From NCBI GenBank assembly GCA_029260735.1, contig JAJDCR010000093.1:62001-126000 (forward strand): 64,000 nucleotides of DNA. The letters run 5' to 3'. Both the position numbers and the translations under genes were made by a program. The notes under the pieces were generated by a model. That model worked only from the letters and a program-made list of their open reading frames with translations. It ran no database searches and had not been told where the DNA came from. This DNA is from Planctomycetota bacterium. GTDB taxonomy: Bacteria > Planctomycetota > Uabimicrobiia > Uabimicrobiales > Uabimicrobiaceae. Position 1 is the stretch's first letter. The number at the start of each line of letters is the position of its first letter. This document shows, in pieces, positions 42,601 through 52,519 of this stretch.

Positions 42601-43749
42601 AAACTCTATCGAGAAATTCAGAATGTAGAAGGTTTTTCTCGGAATCCTCGTATTTTAAAGGCGATTCATAGTACTGCATTAAGCAATAACTTTACTCGAA
42701 AAAATCCTCGAAGTATTTGGCAACAGCAAATTTTAAAAAAGCATAGCGGTGCTGTTCTTTGTACGGCAATTTCCCAAGACGGGAACATTTTTATTACAGG
42801 AAGTGCCGATAACAAAATTTGTGTTTGGGACTTGCAAGAAGGAAAATGTATCCGCATTCTAAAAGGACATAGTGGCTCTGTTAGCTGCCTAAGCATAAGT
42901 CCTAATGGTCGGTTTGTTATTTCAGGAAGTCGAGATAATAGCCTTCGTCTTTGGGAATTGAGTAATGGAAGTTGTATCTACGCTTTAAACGGACATAACC
43001 ACTGGGTTGAGCATGCTTTGTTTTCTCCAGATGGGAGACGAGTTATTTCAGGAAGTCGAGATGGCTCGGTTAAGATTTGGGAGCTCAAAACAGGGCATCG
43101 ACTTTACACTTTGAATGGTCATACTGATATCATCAGTATTTTGAAAATTACCGATGATACTCATATGGTCTCAGGAAGTCATGATCGAAGTCTCAAAGTC
43201 TGGGAGTTAGAGTCTGGGGAGTGCCTTCACACTCTAGAGCGTCATAGAAATCATGTGAAGTGTATCTTTCAACTACCCGGTACTCCTTTTTTTATAACTG
43301 GGGGATGGGATGGTGCTCTTTACTTATGGGATATCGAAAAAGGAGAGTGCGAAAAATCTTACTACGGGCATCAAAGCTGGATCAATAGCATTGCTGTTAC
43401 CTCTGATAATAAAAAATTGGTGTCGGGAAGTTTAGATAGCACAATCCGAGTTTGGGATATTGAGTCAGGTGCCTGTCTCAATTGTTTTGATAATGAAAAA
43501 GAGGATGTTGCTCACATTCGAATTACCTCCGACGATCTTTTTTGTGTTTCTACTAGTAGCAATAGAATTATCCGAGTCTGGAGTATAGAAACAGGAGAAT
43601 GCCTAAAGGTTCTAGAAGGGCATGAGGATAGTATTACGACTATTAACCTAGTTCAAGAAAGTCGCTATCTTGTCAGTGGTGACAAGAGTGGGAACATTAT
43701 TGTATGGGAAATGGATTGGGATTGGGAAATAGCAAAATCGAAAGACTAA
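39652..43749 (+). CDS. Degenerate kinase - TPR - 16x WD40 protein
   Basis: The 1365-residue protein has a Ser/Thr kinase-like domain (about 30-305), TPR repeats (about 320-560), eight WD40 repeats (about 601-930), a ~90-residue linker and eight more WD40 repeats (about 1030-1360). WD units have the usual 'GH...V.C...S.D...VSGS.D.T.R.WD...G.C...L' form. In the kinase part the ATP lysine is Arg68 ('LVVRS'), HRD is HGD (Asp158 kept), DFG is DFR (Asp176 kept) and the glycine loop is lost, so activity is doubtful. The two eight-unit sets suggest two beta-propellers. No membrane segment is seen. The next gene starts 5 nt after the stop. Confidence 0.93.
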   Translation: MERQLIYSSEKRSSFSASEKESTLSHQEWKVGQIVDDKYEIEDVLAQDESKIIHKVRHCQWNIPLVVRSQLQKESRVGFFHQSEQWVALEKHPNIVGAYYLKNIGGIPRLFVEYIKAQTLFDFIHTEKEHDVETILDIAIQICWGMEHTHQKGLLHGDLRSGNIFITDEYQIKVTDFRSREEKITEYSPYMPPEQFEQEFLMRPAMDIYAFGVILYELCLKEFPFKLPNDTGEEGDALPETSIEAFKNIVLTQPPQVPHKVNPKIPEALSQIIVSCLAVNPENRPRRFDEIHRLLKPIYIELTGFRYPREAPNPSNLIAVDLNNRALSLLDLNQEEEAEKYLEQALTADPLCTGALINLQLLKLRKGKTSLEGLRIATEALLAQDHEVVTFYRASISLQHGGFLEESLEEVSRALENSSNNRELLRLKGLLFKRLGRFDQASVVFQELLETEKPAVQDFYELSHCYLNLTKPKSARDTIEEGVKIYPNNNYLRLALGVTSALQGRVEDAHVIFSEKVEKEPDNFWALVNLAEITAAYGQYVKAYAKATPNYDKAQSLYQKLWPRAPWLPRILNGYELAYKSLPDYGDVKRQRKTPHWSYARSLPGHQEGVHCVAISPNSKLVVAGGADENIRIWEITTGRCKKVLAAHNEGTKQICISHDGHFATTIGRENYIRVWDLIVGKSVTSLEGHIREVTCMDLTSTGYLVTGSLDKTLRIWDLGALECRKIMKGHSDKINCLATTSDGSYAVSGSEDKKVGIWSIEQGSCLAILEGHEEGVTCLALSPDNKYAISGSWDQKLRVWDIENKSCLSVLTGHVGTLNCISITADSKWVVSGSEDKTVRVWNIQTGECIHSLEGHSGVVTCLAIASKSRFVVSGSWDHSLRIWSLDTGECLAVLEGHTDLLNTIAITSDEAYIISGGDDEILRVWTDLTTQICPPFEELSLSYLLQRPISRDGNIEGLRRVVKLLNEANEQAQEGNLDKSLKLYREIQNVEGFSRNPRILKAIHSTALSNNFTRKNPRSIWQQQILKKHSGAVLCTAISQDGNIFITGSADNKICVWDLQEGKCIRILKGHSGSVSCLSISPNGRFVISGSRDNSLRLWELSNGSCIYALNGHNHWVEHALFSPDGRRVISGSRDGSVKIWELKTGHRLYTLNGHTDIISILKITDDTHMVSGSHDRSLKVWELESGECLHTLERHRNHVKCIFQLPGTPFFITGGWDGALYLWDIEKGECEKSYYGHQSWINSIAVTSDNKKLVSGSLDSTIRVWDIESGACLNCFDNEKEDVAHIRITSDDLFCVSTSSNRIIRVWSIETGECLKVLEGHEDSITTINLVQESRYLVSGDKSGNIIVWEMDWDWEIAKSKD

Positions 43750-43753
43750 GTGC

Positions 43754-46700
43754 ATGCCTATTTCAATAGCTTGTTCCTGTGGCAAAAAATTTACCGTTGA
43801 AGAAGAGTTAGCTGGCAAAAAAGTGCAATGTCGCTGTGGTAAATTGTTTGTCGTTACGGAAAACCTCATTGTATCTCGTAAAGGATACTATCTCCAAGTT
43901 CTTAAATTTTGGCAGCGCAAAATTTGGTACTTTTGTTATCCCTTTTCTCTTCCTTTTTTGGAAAAAGAGCTTCTAAAAATCTATGGGTTGGCGATCACTC
44001 ATCGCAGCCAGAGCATAGGGCTAGAGAAGTTTTTAGAGATTCAACCTGATTTTCTTGAAATAACTCAGGCTCGAAGTTTGTCCCAGGGGAAAGCAAAAAG
44101 AAAAAAGTATCTCTACCGCATTCAAAAACCAACTCTCCAGATTGGAGAATACTGCCTTAAGCGAAAATATAAGTTTAATACATTTCCTGAAATTGTAGCT
44201 CTAGAGCAACAGCTCTTACCAGTAGCTCGAAATTCAGAAAGCTTAGAGCAAAACCAAACCATCCTACGCCACTTGTCTGCTTATCTTCCTTGGTATCAGA
44301 GAGCCCCCTACGGTCTAGTTATTACTCTAGTTCTTTTTATTATTTGCTCCTTTCTCTTTCCTTTCTTCTCTGTTGCTATTGGTGTTGCAGGACTAGCTCT
44401 TTTGATAGGAAAAGATTTTTTAAAGCAATGGGAAAAAAAACGTTTTCAGAAATTGTGGTTAAAGTATGTGAATACTTCGACAGATCCTTTAACGGAAACT
44501 ACTATCATCCAGTGGACCCGAGAAGTTCTTCGGCCTAAGCGCTGGAAATGTTGGCAACAAGAAAGCACTTCTAACTTAAGCATTCCTTATGAGTTAAACT
44601 TTGGATTTTCTCAATCTCTTTTTCCCGACCATACCGCTTTAAGTCTTGAGTCTGATGTAAGCGAAGAAACCCAAAAATGGTCTAGCCAGCTCTACGATTT
44701 TTGTCGGGAATCTTTCTCTGATATGGGGTACATCAATTTTTGTTTCTTCTACACAGAGCATTTACAATGGATGGATGTATTTCAGAGAAGTTTTTTAGGA
44801 ACTTTGGGAGCAAAAAATCAAGCTCCTGGTGACGAACTTGTTTTTTTAGCACAGCAATCTTCTTCTTCCTCAAAACCCTTGGGAGTTATTTTAGATCTTT
44901 TTGCTTCTCTTTTAAAAGATGATAAGTTTCGCCAAGATGCCAACTGGCAAGTAACATGTGAGTTATTTACCACAGTTTCATTGGCTATTCGAATATATGA
45001 AAATCCCGCCGACCAGCAAAACTCTATTCAATCTCCTATTTTTGTCGAAATCTTTGCTGCTTTACGCAATTGTTTGTACAGTTTAGCTCAAAAACTTCCC
45101 GTTCTTTTGGTTATTCCCGATTTAGACGACTGTGATCAGGCCACTTTGAGTTTTTTGCGTAGTTTGACAAAGGATGGACAAAGTCACCGGGTTTGTTTTC
45201 TGATTTCTTATCGTCCTGAAAATGTTGTCCAAAACGAGTTTTTAAAAGAAACTTTGGTTGAACTACAAAATCACAACTGCTGGGAAATTTTGCAAAAAGG
45301 AGAAGATAATCCGCTGGGAGGATATATTGGGCAGGAGCCTTATCTTAAAACTCTTAGAGAGAGTTTAGAAGAAGCTTTAACTCAAAAACAGTGGAGAATG
45401 GTAGGAGTAGAGGGGAATTTGGGATCAGGTAAAACAAGTCTAATACAAAAATTTATTCATAGCTACCACCACCAAGAAAACGAAGTGGACTTTACTCCTA
45501 TTGTCTATCGGTGTAATTACCATGAAGTTGATTCATTTGGAGTTCTCCGCTCTTTTCTTTGGATTTTTCATTTTCTGAAAAAAGAAGAAGAGATGAATAT
45601 GTCAGAGATAAAAACTATCACTGACTTTATTGATTTTCTCGATCCCCAAAAAACGCTATCACGTACTAATCAATTATGGGAAAAGCTTAAAAATATTTCC
45701 GAAAAAAGTGTTTTCTTGCAACAAGTTAAAAATTCTCCGAAAAATTCTCAAGAAAAAATTATCCAAGAGCGCCAAAATGTTCTTTTTGCCGAGATGGCAG
45801 CTATTTTAGAAAAAGCTTTCCAAAAACCAAGGATCATTTTTTTTGATGATTTACATTTAGCCGATCGGACTACTCTTGACTTTATTCTTTATCTGACAGA
45901 TTTGGAGCACAAAGTTCCTGTTCTTTGTATTTATTCTTGGAGTAAACAGAAAGGATCTTCGTCTTCCTCCTATTTTTTAAAGTTTGTTCATCGACTTCGT
46001 AATACTCAGTCTCATCACGAAATTCATTTGAATAACTTCAATGTTGAGCAAGTGGAAGCTTATCTAGCCCAAGCTTTTTTCCCTAATCTACTTTCTCAGT
46101 CGTCTAATCTTAGTCTGACAAAGATGGTTTATCACGCAACTCAAGGCAGCCCATTTTATGTGAAAGAATATGCTCGATTTTTGATCAAGCAAGAAAAACT
46201 TTACTACGCGAATGGATTTTGGAAGCCTCGAGAAAAATTGCTCGAAGAGAGCGTTGATGTTCATACTCTTTTCCCTAAGTTACTCAAAGCTCAAATCCAA
46301 AATATTGATGCTGCAATGTCTATTTTGACTCAGCTATCTATTTATGGTCAGGGATTTCCTCGGAAATATTTTGAAGCTATTTGCTTCGATTGGAATTTGT
46401 CTTCTGATGAGAGCAAGAATTTACTCGATAGTTTTCGAAGAGCGGAAGTCATTACTAGCAACCGAGAGAATAATACCTTTGAGTTTTCTCATTCCTTACA
46501 TCATGATTTTTTATACCATGGTCTATCTACAGAACAAAAAATAAAAGGTCATAGTCGTGCTTTGGCTTTTTGCTTGAAAGAGGAAAAAATAAAATCTTTA
46601 GCCTTGCACCATGCTCTAGAGGGAGAAGATTGGCCAAAGGTTTTAGAGCTAGCTAAACTTGTTAGTGAGTGGGCGATTGAAAGATGTTCCTACTCTTTAG

Positions 46701-49700
46701 CTTCTAATCTTTATGATCATGCTATTTTTGCTGCTCATCGTATGCAAAGTTTTCCGCATTTGGCAGAGTACTATTTATTAAAGTCTAGCCAAAATACGGA
46801 CGATGATGTTTCTCTTCATTTAGAGTTACTAGAAGAACTTTTAGAAAAAGAGAGCTGGGAAGAAGCAATAGAGCTGAGTTTTCAAATCAATGAAAAAGAA
46901 AAATTATGTAAACTCTTTTTAAAAACCATCGAAGAAAATCGAAATAGAGAAGAAGATTTTCTTGACGAATTGATTCAGAGAATCCTAGAGCTTCTTCTGG
47001 AAGTAGAGAACGAATTTTTCTACTTTGATTTTCTAGAAGACTTTATATCTATTTTACCCCAAAAAAACGATGAACAACTCAGAGATTATATTGAGTACTT
47101 GATGGTTATTGTGGACAATATTCCGAATCTTCATAGAAGAAGTCTGTTTTATTTATTACTAAGTAAAACTTTGGGGGGAAAGGGACTTTATCTACAGCCT
47201 GCTATTGCTGATAGAATATGCCCTTTTTACGCAGGGAAAGAAAAAGCATTATTTATTTGTCACTTAGCTTCTTTTATGCAACAAGACTTCTCTATTACAA
47301 ACTATCTTATCGAAAGCGCTTGGGAAATCTCAGATAAAACTTATCAAATTATCGCTTTGCGTGGAATTAGCGAAAACCTTCTTGTTTTAAAACCAGGACT
47401 TTCTTTTCAGATTTTGCAAGATCTTATTCTTATGTTGGAAAGTGTTTCTCGCCATGCTTTGCGTCTGGAGTTGATAGACATTCTCTTAACAGGAAAAAAT
47501 GATAGTTTTGAGCAAAAGGTACTCGGTGAATTTTTATCTTTTTTTCTTGAAAATGACCGAGAAAACCTTATTCAGTCTATTATTGATGTTCTTTTACAAA
47601 CGCCTAACTTAAAAGGGCGAAGTAATTGTTTGAGCGAATGTGCAACGAACTTTGCTTTAATGGGGAATTGGGAAAAATTCGCTCGTATTCTAGAGCTGAT
47701 TAAAATGGAGAATCTCACTTTTGTTGATTCTCACAATCGAATTAAAAACTTTTTAAGCTTAGCTGGACGAATAGAAAAAGAAAACCCTCCTTTAGCTCAC
47801 CGTTATTTAGATGAGAGCTTAAAAGACTTAGAAAGGCTAGTGAGTAACTATAATAAGCCAGGAGAGGTAGTTCGTACAGGAACCATAGAAACAAAACGCC
47901 GTAGTACAGATGGGGAATCTTTGTGGCAGTTACCTTTGGTTAATGAAGAAAAATTTCAATCTTCTCTACAGGAGATGCTTGCATTTCTATGTCACTTTAA
48001 AGTGGAGAAAGATTTCTCTATTATTTTCCTTAGCCGCATCCTTAACTTGGTGAAAGAATTTAAAGCCCAAAGCAAAGATCAATTCTTCTTAGAGATTATT
48101 TTCCCTATTTTCATTTTTCAACCCGAAGCAGCTCTTCCTTTACTCAATCGTATTGAAGCTCCTCTTAATCGTATTCGAATTTTTCAAAGATTATGGGAGT
48201 CTTCCGAAGTTGATTTTGAAGAATGGTCAAATGAAGTGCTTGGCCGTCTCTTACAAGAGGGAGCGGGTATCTTTCTCCAAGTAATTGCGCAAAAAGATTC
48301 CCAAAGAGTGAAGGATATTGTTCTTTCTCAATCCAGTTCGCTCTCGACTAGGGTTGCTCAAGTTTATCAAAGTAGCATACACAGTAAGACAATTCCTAAT
48401 TTTTTGAACTTACTATCTCCCGAAGATTTTTTTCAGAAAACGGAAGTTTTTTCCTCTCTCTTTCTCCTTCTAAATAATTCTCCATATGAACGTGATAGCT
48501 ATTACCGACTACTGGAAATACTTCCTGATAGTGCCATTGAGAAAACTTTGATTTTAACTGTTTTGGCTCTGAAGACTCAAAAAATAGACCCCATTTTTGC
48601 TTGCGAAGCTTTCGAAAGATGTTTAATTTTAATTCAAAAACATGTTGATGAATTAGAACTAGGATTTAAAGACACCACAATTCAGGAACACTTAAACTTT
48701 ATTTATCTCTGGTTAGCTAAATTTGAACCGGACTTTATTGAAAACTATATTGAGCGTTTTTTACTTGTGTTAGATAGTTTCCCTCAAAATGATTTGAGTA
48801 ACGCCATGATCCGTCTTTTTTGCTATAAACTAGCAGAAAAATCATCTTATGTTTTAATGGAAATTTTAGAAAGAACTCGGCAGGCAGAACTGGCTTATGA
48901 AATTTTGGAAAAGCTTAAGGATCGTGCTTTTGCCCATCGGCTAGTTATTCAAATACAGGCAGAGTCTAGCTTAACTATGCATGATGTAAAGTCTATTACT
49001 CCTCTCATTGCGATTACTCATGTTGGATTTGATTTAGGCCAATCGATTCGTATGTTTTTACGTTCGGGGATTGAAGGAGTTTTTTCTCCTCATAAGCAGT
49101 TTCAATTCTGGATTTTAGTTTTAGAATGTTGTCATGATAGAGATCCCTCTCTTAATCACTTAGCATGGGAAAAAATCGAAGAACTTTCCCTGCGCATCCC
49201 TTCTGGAAATTTTGCTCTTTACATGCAACTTCTTCATGTTGTCTTAACTTTTCCCGATTCTCTTAGAGAAGATTTTGTTGAAAAATTAATCGACTTACTT
49301 TTATCTGTTGAGGGGCAAAGAAAATCGATCTTGGAAATTTATGAAGAGGGGGATGATCTCTCTAATGCTAACTACATGCTAAGATGTTTAAATTTCTTTG
49401 ATCCAAAATATGGCCATGCTTTTATGCAAAAATTACTGGAAAATTTTCCTAAACAAGGAGATTTTTTGCGTAAACTACCTTATTTAATGCATTTTTTTGA
49501 GCAAAAACGAGAAATGAGTTCTCCCTATAAAGACACTTGGCGAGAAGTTGCTGTAAACTTAATTGAAAACCGCATTCATTCAAGTCGATTGGGAAAACTT
49601 AATGAAGATTCCCGTTTACTCTGTGCTCTTCATATGATAAATCTGGCCAAAGAGCAGGCTTCTGAGAGTCCTGAAAAAGCTCTTCTAATTTCGGAAAAGA

Positions 49701-51226
49701 TTCTCGAAACTATAGAGTTTGTTCAGCAACGAGATCGATTACAAAGATATATTATTCTGGAACTATTCTCTATCCTTGATTCATCCAATTTGTTTATCAA
49801 ACGGCAAATGGTGACTACCTTACCTGTAAGAACTTTGCGTTTAGAGTGCGCTAACCATCATTTACAAGCCCTTCAAGATATTTCAGCTCAGGAGAAATAC
49901 AGACTTTTGCAAAAACAAAAAGGCTGGATTAAGGAGATTTTTACGCAGATAAGGGGGGCGGGCACGACGGTTAATGTTCCTAAGCTAACTCAAGCCCATA
50001 TTATCGTAGAACAAGAGTTGACGGTTTCCATGGAAGATACTTTTCAAGTGGCTTTAGCAATTGATACTCCTGAAGAAAGTGCCCAGGCTTTTTTTATATT
50101 AGCTCATGCTATTTGTCTAATGGATGATGATTACTTACAAAACTGGTCTTTTCCTTGGTTAGATAGCATGGCTAAAATTGCTGCTTACATTGACCCTCGT
50201 GGTTTGCAAATCTCCGGGAATGACTTACTTATTACAGACGAAAGAAAAGAATTTTCCTGCCTTATTCAAAGGATATCTGTACTTTTTCCTCGAAGTGTTC
50301 TTTTACTCATACAAAGTTTCTTGGGGTTAGAGTTTCCTGAGCAAACAATGATTGACTTAGAGGAAGAAATTACTCCTCAACAAATGCAAACATTTCTTCC
50401 TGCCCCTTTAACCAGAACGATCGGGCGTTATCGTGATTTTATTCTTTCTCGCTTAGCTTTAGAGTGGGCTAAGTACGAGTGGCATGAGGGATTCTTACTG
50501 ATTACTTTTATTATTGGAGAGGAAGAAAGAGCAAAAGCTTGCCATCGACTTCTTAAGATTTGTTGTCAACTCTATCCTGAAGATACCATTGATATTTGTC
50601 AAAAATCTCTTGATTTTCTTCAAAATCAAATCGATTGTTATGAGCGGACAATGGCTTTAGCAGAGATTGCCTTCCAGATTAGAGAGGAGCATTTAGATCC
50701 AGTTGTTGATATTCTTCAAGCTATTCAGTTAAAAGGACAACAACGAGATGCTCTCACTTGGGTCATCTACTCGCTTCCTTCTCAAGGATCTATGGCTCTC
50801 ATTGGACAGTTGACGGACCCAGAATTAAAAGTGGGAGCAATCCAAGCTTTTCTCAGTCGGTTATCTGAAAAAGATGAAAATAGAGGAGAGATTTTGACAG
50901 AACTCTGGAAGCAAATCAAAGAGCTGAAAGATCTTTCTGCTCGCAGTAAAGCAACTAAGCAAATTATTCAAATTGGCTTGCGAGAAAAAGAATTTTCTTC
51001 CAAACACTCTCATTTCCTGATCAATTTTCTCCTACAAATTTGGGAAAATACTCCTTCTACTGGTAAAGAGCAAACTTTGGAGCTTATAGCAACAAGTTTT
51101 CCTTTACTCACTCACCTGATTCCTCCAGAAGAGCTACGTCAACTCTTTCAAACTATTTATCACCCGGATCATTTAAAGATTGACTCTTGGCAAAAAGGAT
51201 TTCGAACTATTCGTTTTAAAACATAG
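43754..51226 (+). CDS. 2490-residue giant: zinc ribbon, membrane segments, AAA ATPase, long helical region
   Basis: The N-terminus is a zinc-ribbon-like motif with Cys7, Cys9, Cys26 and Cys28 around 'ELAGKKVQCRCGK', as found ahead of many planctomycete proteins. A hydrophobic hairpin follows near 189-230. A first ATPase-like region (about 330-525) keeps only a Walker B-like 'LLVIPDLDDCDQAT'. A second AAA_16/STAND-type ATPase has Walker A 'GNLGSGKTS' (Lys560) and Walker B 'IIFFDDLHLAD' (near 695-702). The remaining ~1600 residues are alpha-helical, TPR/HEAT-like but unnamed. This layout recalls MalT/STAND signalling ATPases. It starts 5 nt after the WD40 gene, with no clear ribosome-binding site, so translation is probably coupled. 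Confidence 0.85.
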   Translation: MPISIACSCGKKFTVEEELAGKKVQCRCGKLFVVTENLIVSRKGYYLQVLKFWQRKIWYFCYPFSLPFLEKELLKIYGLAITHRSQSIGLEKFLEIQPDFLEITQARSLSQGKAKRKKYLYRIQKPTLQIGEYCLKRKYKFNTFPEIVALEQQLLPVARNSESLEQNQTILRHLSAYLPWYQRAPYGLVITLVLFIICSFLFPFFSVAIGVAGLALLIGKDFLKQWEKKRFQKLWLKYVNTSTDPLTETTIIQWTREVLRPKRWKCWQQESTSNLSIPYELNFGFSQSLFPDHTALSLESDVSEETQKWSSQLYDFCRESFSDMGYINFCFFYTEHLQWMDVFQRSFLGTLGAKNQAPGDELVFLAQQSSSSSKPLGVILDLFASLLKDDKFRQDANWQVTCELFTTVSLAIRIYENPADQQNSIQSPIFVEIFAALRNCLYSLAQKLPVLLVIPDLDDCDQATLSFLRSLTKDGQSHRVCFLISYRPENVVQNEFLKETLVELQNHNCWEILQKGEDNPLGGYIGQEPYLKTLRESLEEALTQKQWRMVGVEGNLGSGKTSLIQKFIHSYHHQENEVDFTPIVYRCNYHEVDSFGVLRSFLWIFHFLKKEEEMNMSEIKTITDFIDFLDPQKTLSRTNQLWEKLKNISEKSVFLQQVKNSPKNSQEKIIQERQNVLFAEMAAILEKAFQKPRIIFFDDLHLADRTTLDFILYLTDLEHKVPVLCIYSWSKQKGSSSSSYFLKFVHRLRNTQSHHEIHLNNFNVEQVEAYLAQAFFPNLLSQSSNLSLTKMVYHATQGSPFYVKEYARFLIKQEKLYYANGFWKPREKLLEESVDVHTLFPKLLKAQIQNIDAAMSILTQLSIYGQGFPRKYFEAICFDWNLSSDESKNLLDSFRRAEVITSNRENNTFEFSHSLHHDFLYHGLSTEQKIKGHSRALAFCLKEEKIKSLALHHALEGEDWPKVLELAKLVSEWAIERCSYSLASNLYDHAIFAAHRMQSFPHLAEYYLLKSSQNTDDDVSLHLELLEELLEKESWEEAIELSFQINEKEKLCKLFLKTIEENRNREEDFLDELIQRILELLLEVENEFFYFDFLEDFISILPQKNDEQLRDYIEYLMVIVDNIPNLHRRSLFYLLLSKTLGGKGLYLQPAIADRICPFYAGKEKALFICHLASFMQQDFSITNYLIESAWEISDKTYQIIALRGISENLLVLKPGLSFQILQDLILMLESVSRHALRLELIDILLTGKNDSFEQKVLGEFLSFFLENDRENLIQSIIDVLLQTPNLKGRSNCLSECATNFALMGNWEKFARILELIKMENLTFVDSHNRIKNFLSLAGRIEKENPPLAHRYLDESLKDLERLVSNYNKPGEVVRTGTIETKRRSTDGESLWQLPLVNEEKFQSSLQEMLAFLCHFKVEKDFSIIFLSRILNLVKEFKAQSKDQFFLEIIFPIFIFQPEAALPLLNRIEAPLNRIRIFQRLWESSEVDFEEWSNEVLGRLLQEGAGIFLQVIAQKDSQRVKDIVLSQSSSLSTRVAQVYQSSIHSKTIPNFLNLLSPEDFFQKTEVFSSLFLLLNNSPYERDSYYRLLEILPDSAIEKTLILTVLALKTQKIDPIFACEAFERCLILIQKHVDELELGFKDTTIQEHLNFIYLWLAKFEPDFIENYIERFLLVLDSFPQNDLSNAMIRLFCYKLAEKSSYVLMEILERTRQAELAYEILEKLKDRAFAHRLVIQIQAESSLTMHDVKSITPLIAITHVGFDLGQSIRMFLRSGIEGVFSPHKQFQFWILVLECCHDRDPSLNHLAWEKIEELSLRIPSGNFALYMQLLHVVLTFPDSLREDFVEKLIDLLLSVEGQRKSILEIYEEGDDLSNANYMLRCLNFFDPKYGHAFMQKLLENFPKQGDFLRKLPYLMHFFEQKREMSSPYKDTWREVAVNLIENRIHSSRLGKLNEDSRLLCALHMINLAKEQASESPEKALLISEKILETIEFVQQRDRLQRYIILELFSILDSSNLFIKRQMVTTLPVRTLRLECANHHLQALQDISAQEKYRLLQKQKGWIKEIFTQIRGAGTTVNVPKLTQAHIIVEQELTVSMEDTFQVALAIDTPEESAQAFFILAHAICLMDDDYLQNWSFPWLDSMAKIAAYIDPRGLQISGNDLLITDERKEFSCLIQRISVLFPRSVLLLIQSFLGLEFPEQTMIDLEEEITPQQMQTFLPAPLTRTIGRYRDFILSRLALEWAKYEWHEGFLLITFIIGEEERAKACHRLLKICCQLYPEDTIDICQKSLDFLQNQIDCYERTMALAEIAFQIREEHLDPVVDILQAIQLKGQQRDALTWVIYSLPSQGSMALIGQLTDPELKVGAIQAFLSRLSEKDENRGEILTELWKQIKELKDLSARSKATKQIIQIGLREKEFSSKHSHFLINFLLQIWENTPSTGKEQTLELIATSFPLLTHLIPPEELRQLFQTIYHPDHLKIDSWQKGFRTIRFKT

Positions 51227-51235
51227 GAGATTCTT

Positions 51236-52519
51236 TTGGATACTATTATGTCTTACTGGAGAGCTTTCGTCTTGCATTGGCGGCAGCGTAACCGAACACC
51301 TTTCCTTTCTCGATCTTGGTACAGTTGGCGTTTTGATTTGATGGGTAGTAGCCGAGCCATTCTTATGGGGATTTTTCTCGCTTGGTTTATTGATGGCTAC
51401 CACTCTTCCAATATGGATACCTTCTTGCTTATCGGTTTTTTTACTATCTTTAGTGTAGTTACCTTATGGATTAATCATTTTTTTCGTCCTCGAGTTCATC
51501 TAGATTTGAATTTAAGTGAGCGCGCTGTCTGTGGGGAAAAAATTCCCTTTTCTGTTCGCATTCGCAATAAATCTAAAAGAAAGGGAAGAGATATTGTTGT
51601 TCAAGCAGCTAATACACAATCTTTTCTTACCATTGAACCAGAGCAGCAGTATATTCCTCTTTTGGAACCAGAAGAGGAATATACTTTTCATTTTGAATCT
51701 CACTTTCATCAACGAGGTAACTTTTTTTTTCGGGGTTTACGTGTAGACTCTGCTTTCCCTTTTGGTTTCTATCGACTAGGTCATGGAAAAAAAGGAAAAA
51801 AGAACATTATTGTTTACCCTAACTTTTTTCCCTTAGAAAACTTTCAAATCCCAACGGGTAGGAAGTATCATCCTGGAGGTGTTGCTTTGGTGAGTGAAGT
51901 TGGTGACTCAATGGAGTATATTGGAAACAGGGAGTATCTAGATGGAGATGATTTGAGAGATATTGATTGGAGTTCTTGGGCAAGACTGGGTAAGCCTGTT
52001 GTTCGAGAATACCAAGAAGAGTATTTCTGTCGGGTAGCTTTAGTTTTTGACGCCCAAGTTTCTCGCCCTTTGAACAAAGGCCGAGAAAAATTTGAAGCTA
52101 GTTTAAGCTTGGCTGCTGCGGTAGTAGATTACCTTTCACGTCAGGAGCATATTATTGAAATTTTTGCTGCTGGGCCAGAAGTTTATTTTCTTGAATCAGG
52201 GAGAGCTCTTGCTCATATGGAACAAGTTTTTGAAATTCTTGCCTGTTTAGAACCGTCTCCTCAAAATCTATTTGAGAAAATTGAAACGGCTATGCACGAC
52301 CGTATTTCTCTTCTTACTTCAGCAATTATTATTCTTTCTGATTTAGATCAGACTCGCATCGACTTCTTAGAAAAACTCCATCAGCTAGATATTGGATTGA
52401 AGGTTTTGCTGTGCACTGAAAAAGCAGATCAGTTTGAAAACTTAATATCGAAGCAAAAATGGGAAATAGTTACTGTTTCTCCTCAATGCATCAAAGAAGG
52501 GGGAGTTGTCGCTTTATGA
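51236..52519 (+). CDS. DUF58 domain protein
   Basis: The 427-residue protein has two N-terminal membrane segments (about 36-85), a beta-rich middle and a DUF58 core with 'GDDLRDIDWSSWARLGKPVVREY' in segments around 235-260 and a VWA-like C-terminal part ('IIILSDLD'). DUF58 proteins are nearly always encoded with MoxR ATPases and transglutaminases. The start is TTG, five bases after AGGAGA; an ATG 12 bases later is too far from this site. It lies 9 nt after the giant ATPase gene, which ties that gene to the cassette. Confidence 0.92.
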   Translation: MDTIMSYWRAFVLHWRQRNRTPFLSRSWYSWRFDLMGSSRAILMGIFLAWFIDGYHSSNMDTFLLIGFFTIFSVVTLWINHFFRPRVHLDLNLSERAVCGEKIPFSVRIRNKSKRKGRDIVVQAANTQSFLTIEPEQQYIPLLEPEEEYTFHFESHFHQRGNFFFRGLRVDSAFPFGFYRLGHGKKGKKNIIVYPNFFPLENFQIPTGRKYHPGGVALVSEVGDSMEYIGNREYLDGDDLRDIDWSSWARLGKPVVREYQEEYFCRVALVFDAQVSRPLNKGREKFEASLSLAAAVVDYLSRQEHIIEIFAAGPEVYFLESGRALAHMEQVFEILACLEPSPQNLFEKIETAMHDRISLLTSAIIILSDLDQTRIDFLEKLHQLDIGLKVLLCTEKADQFENLISKQKWEIVTVSPQCIKEGGVVAL

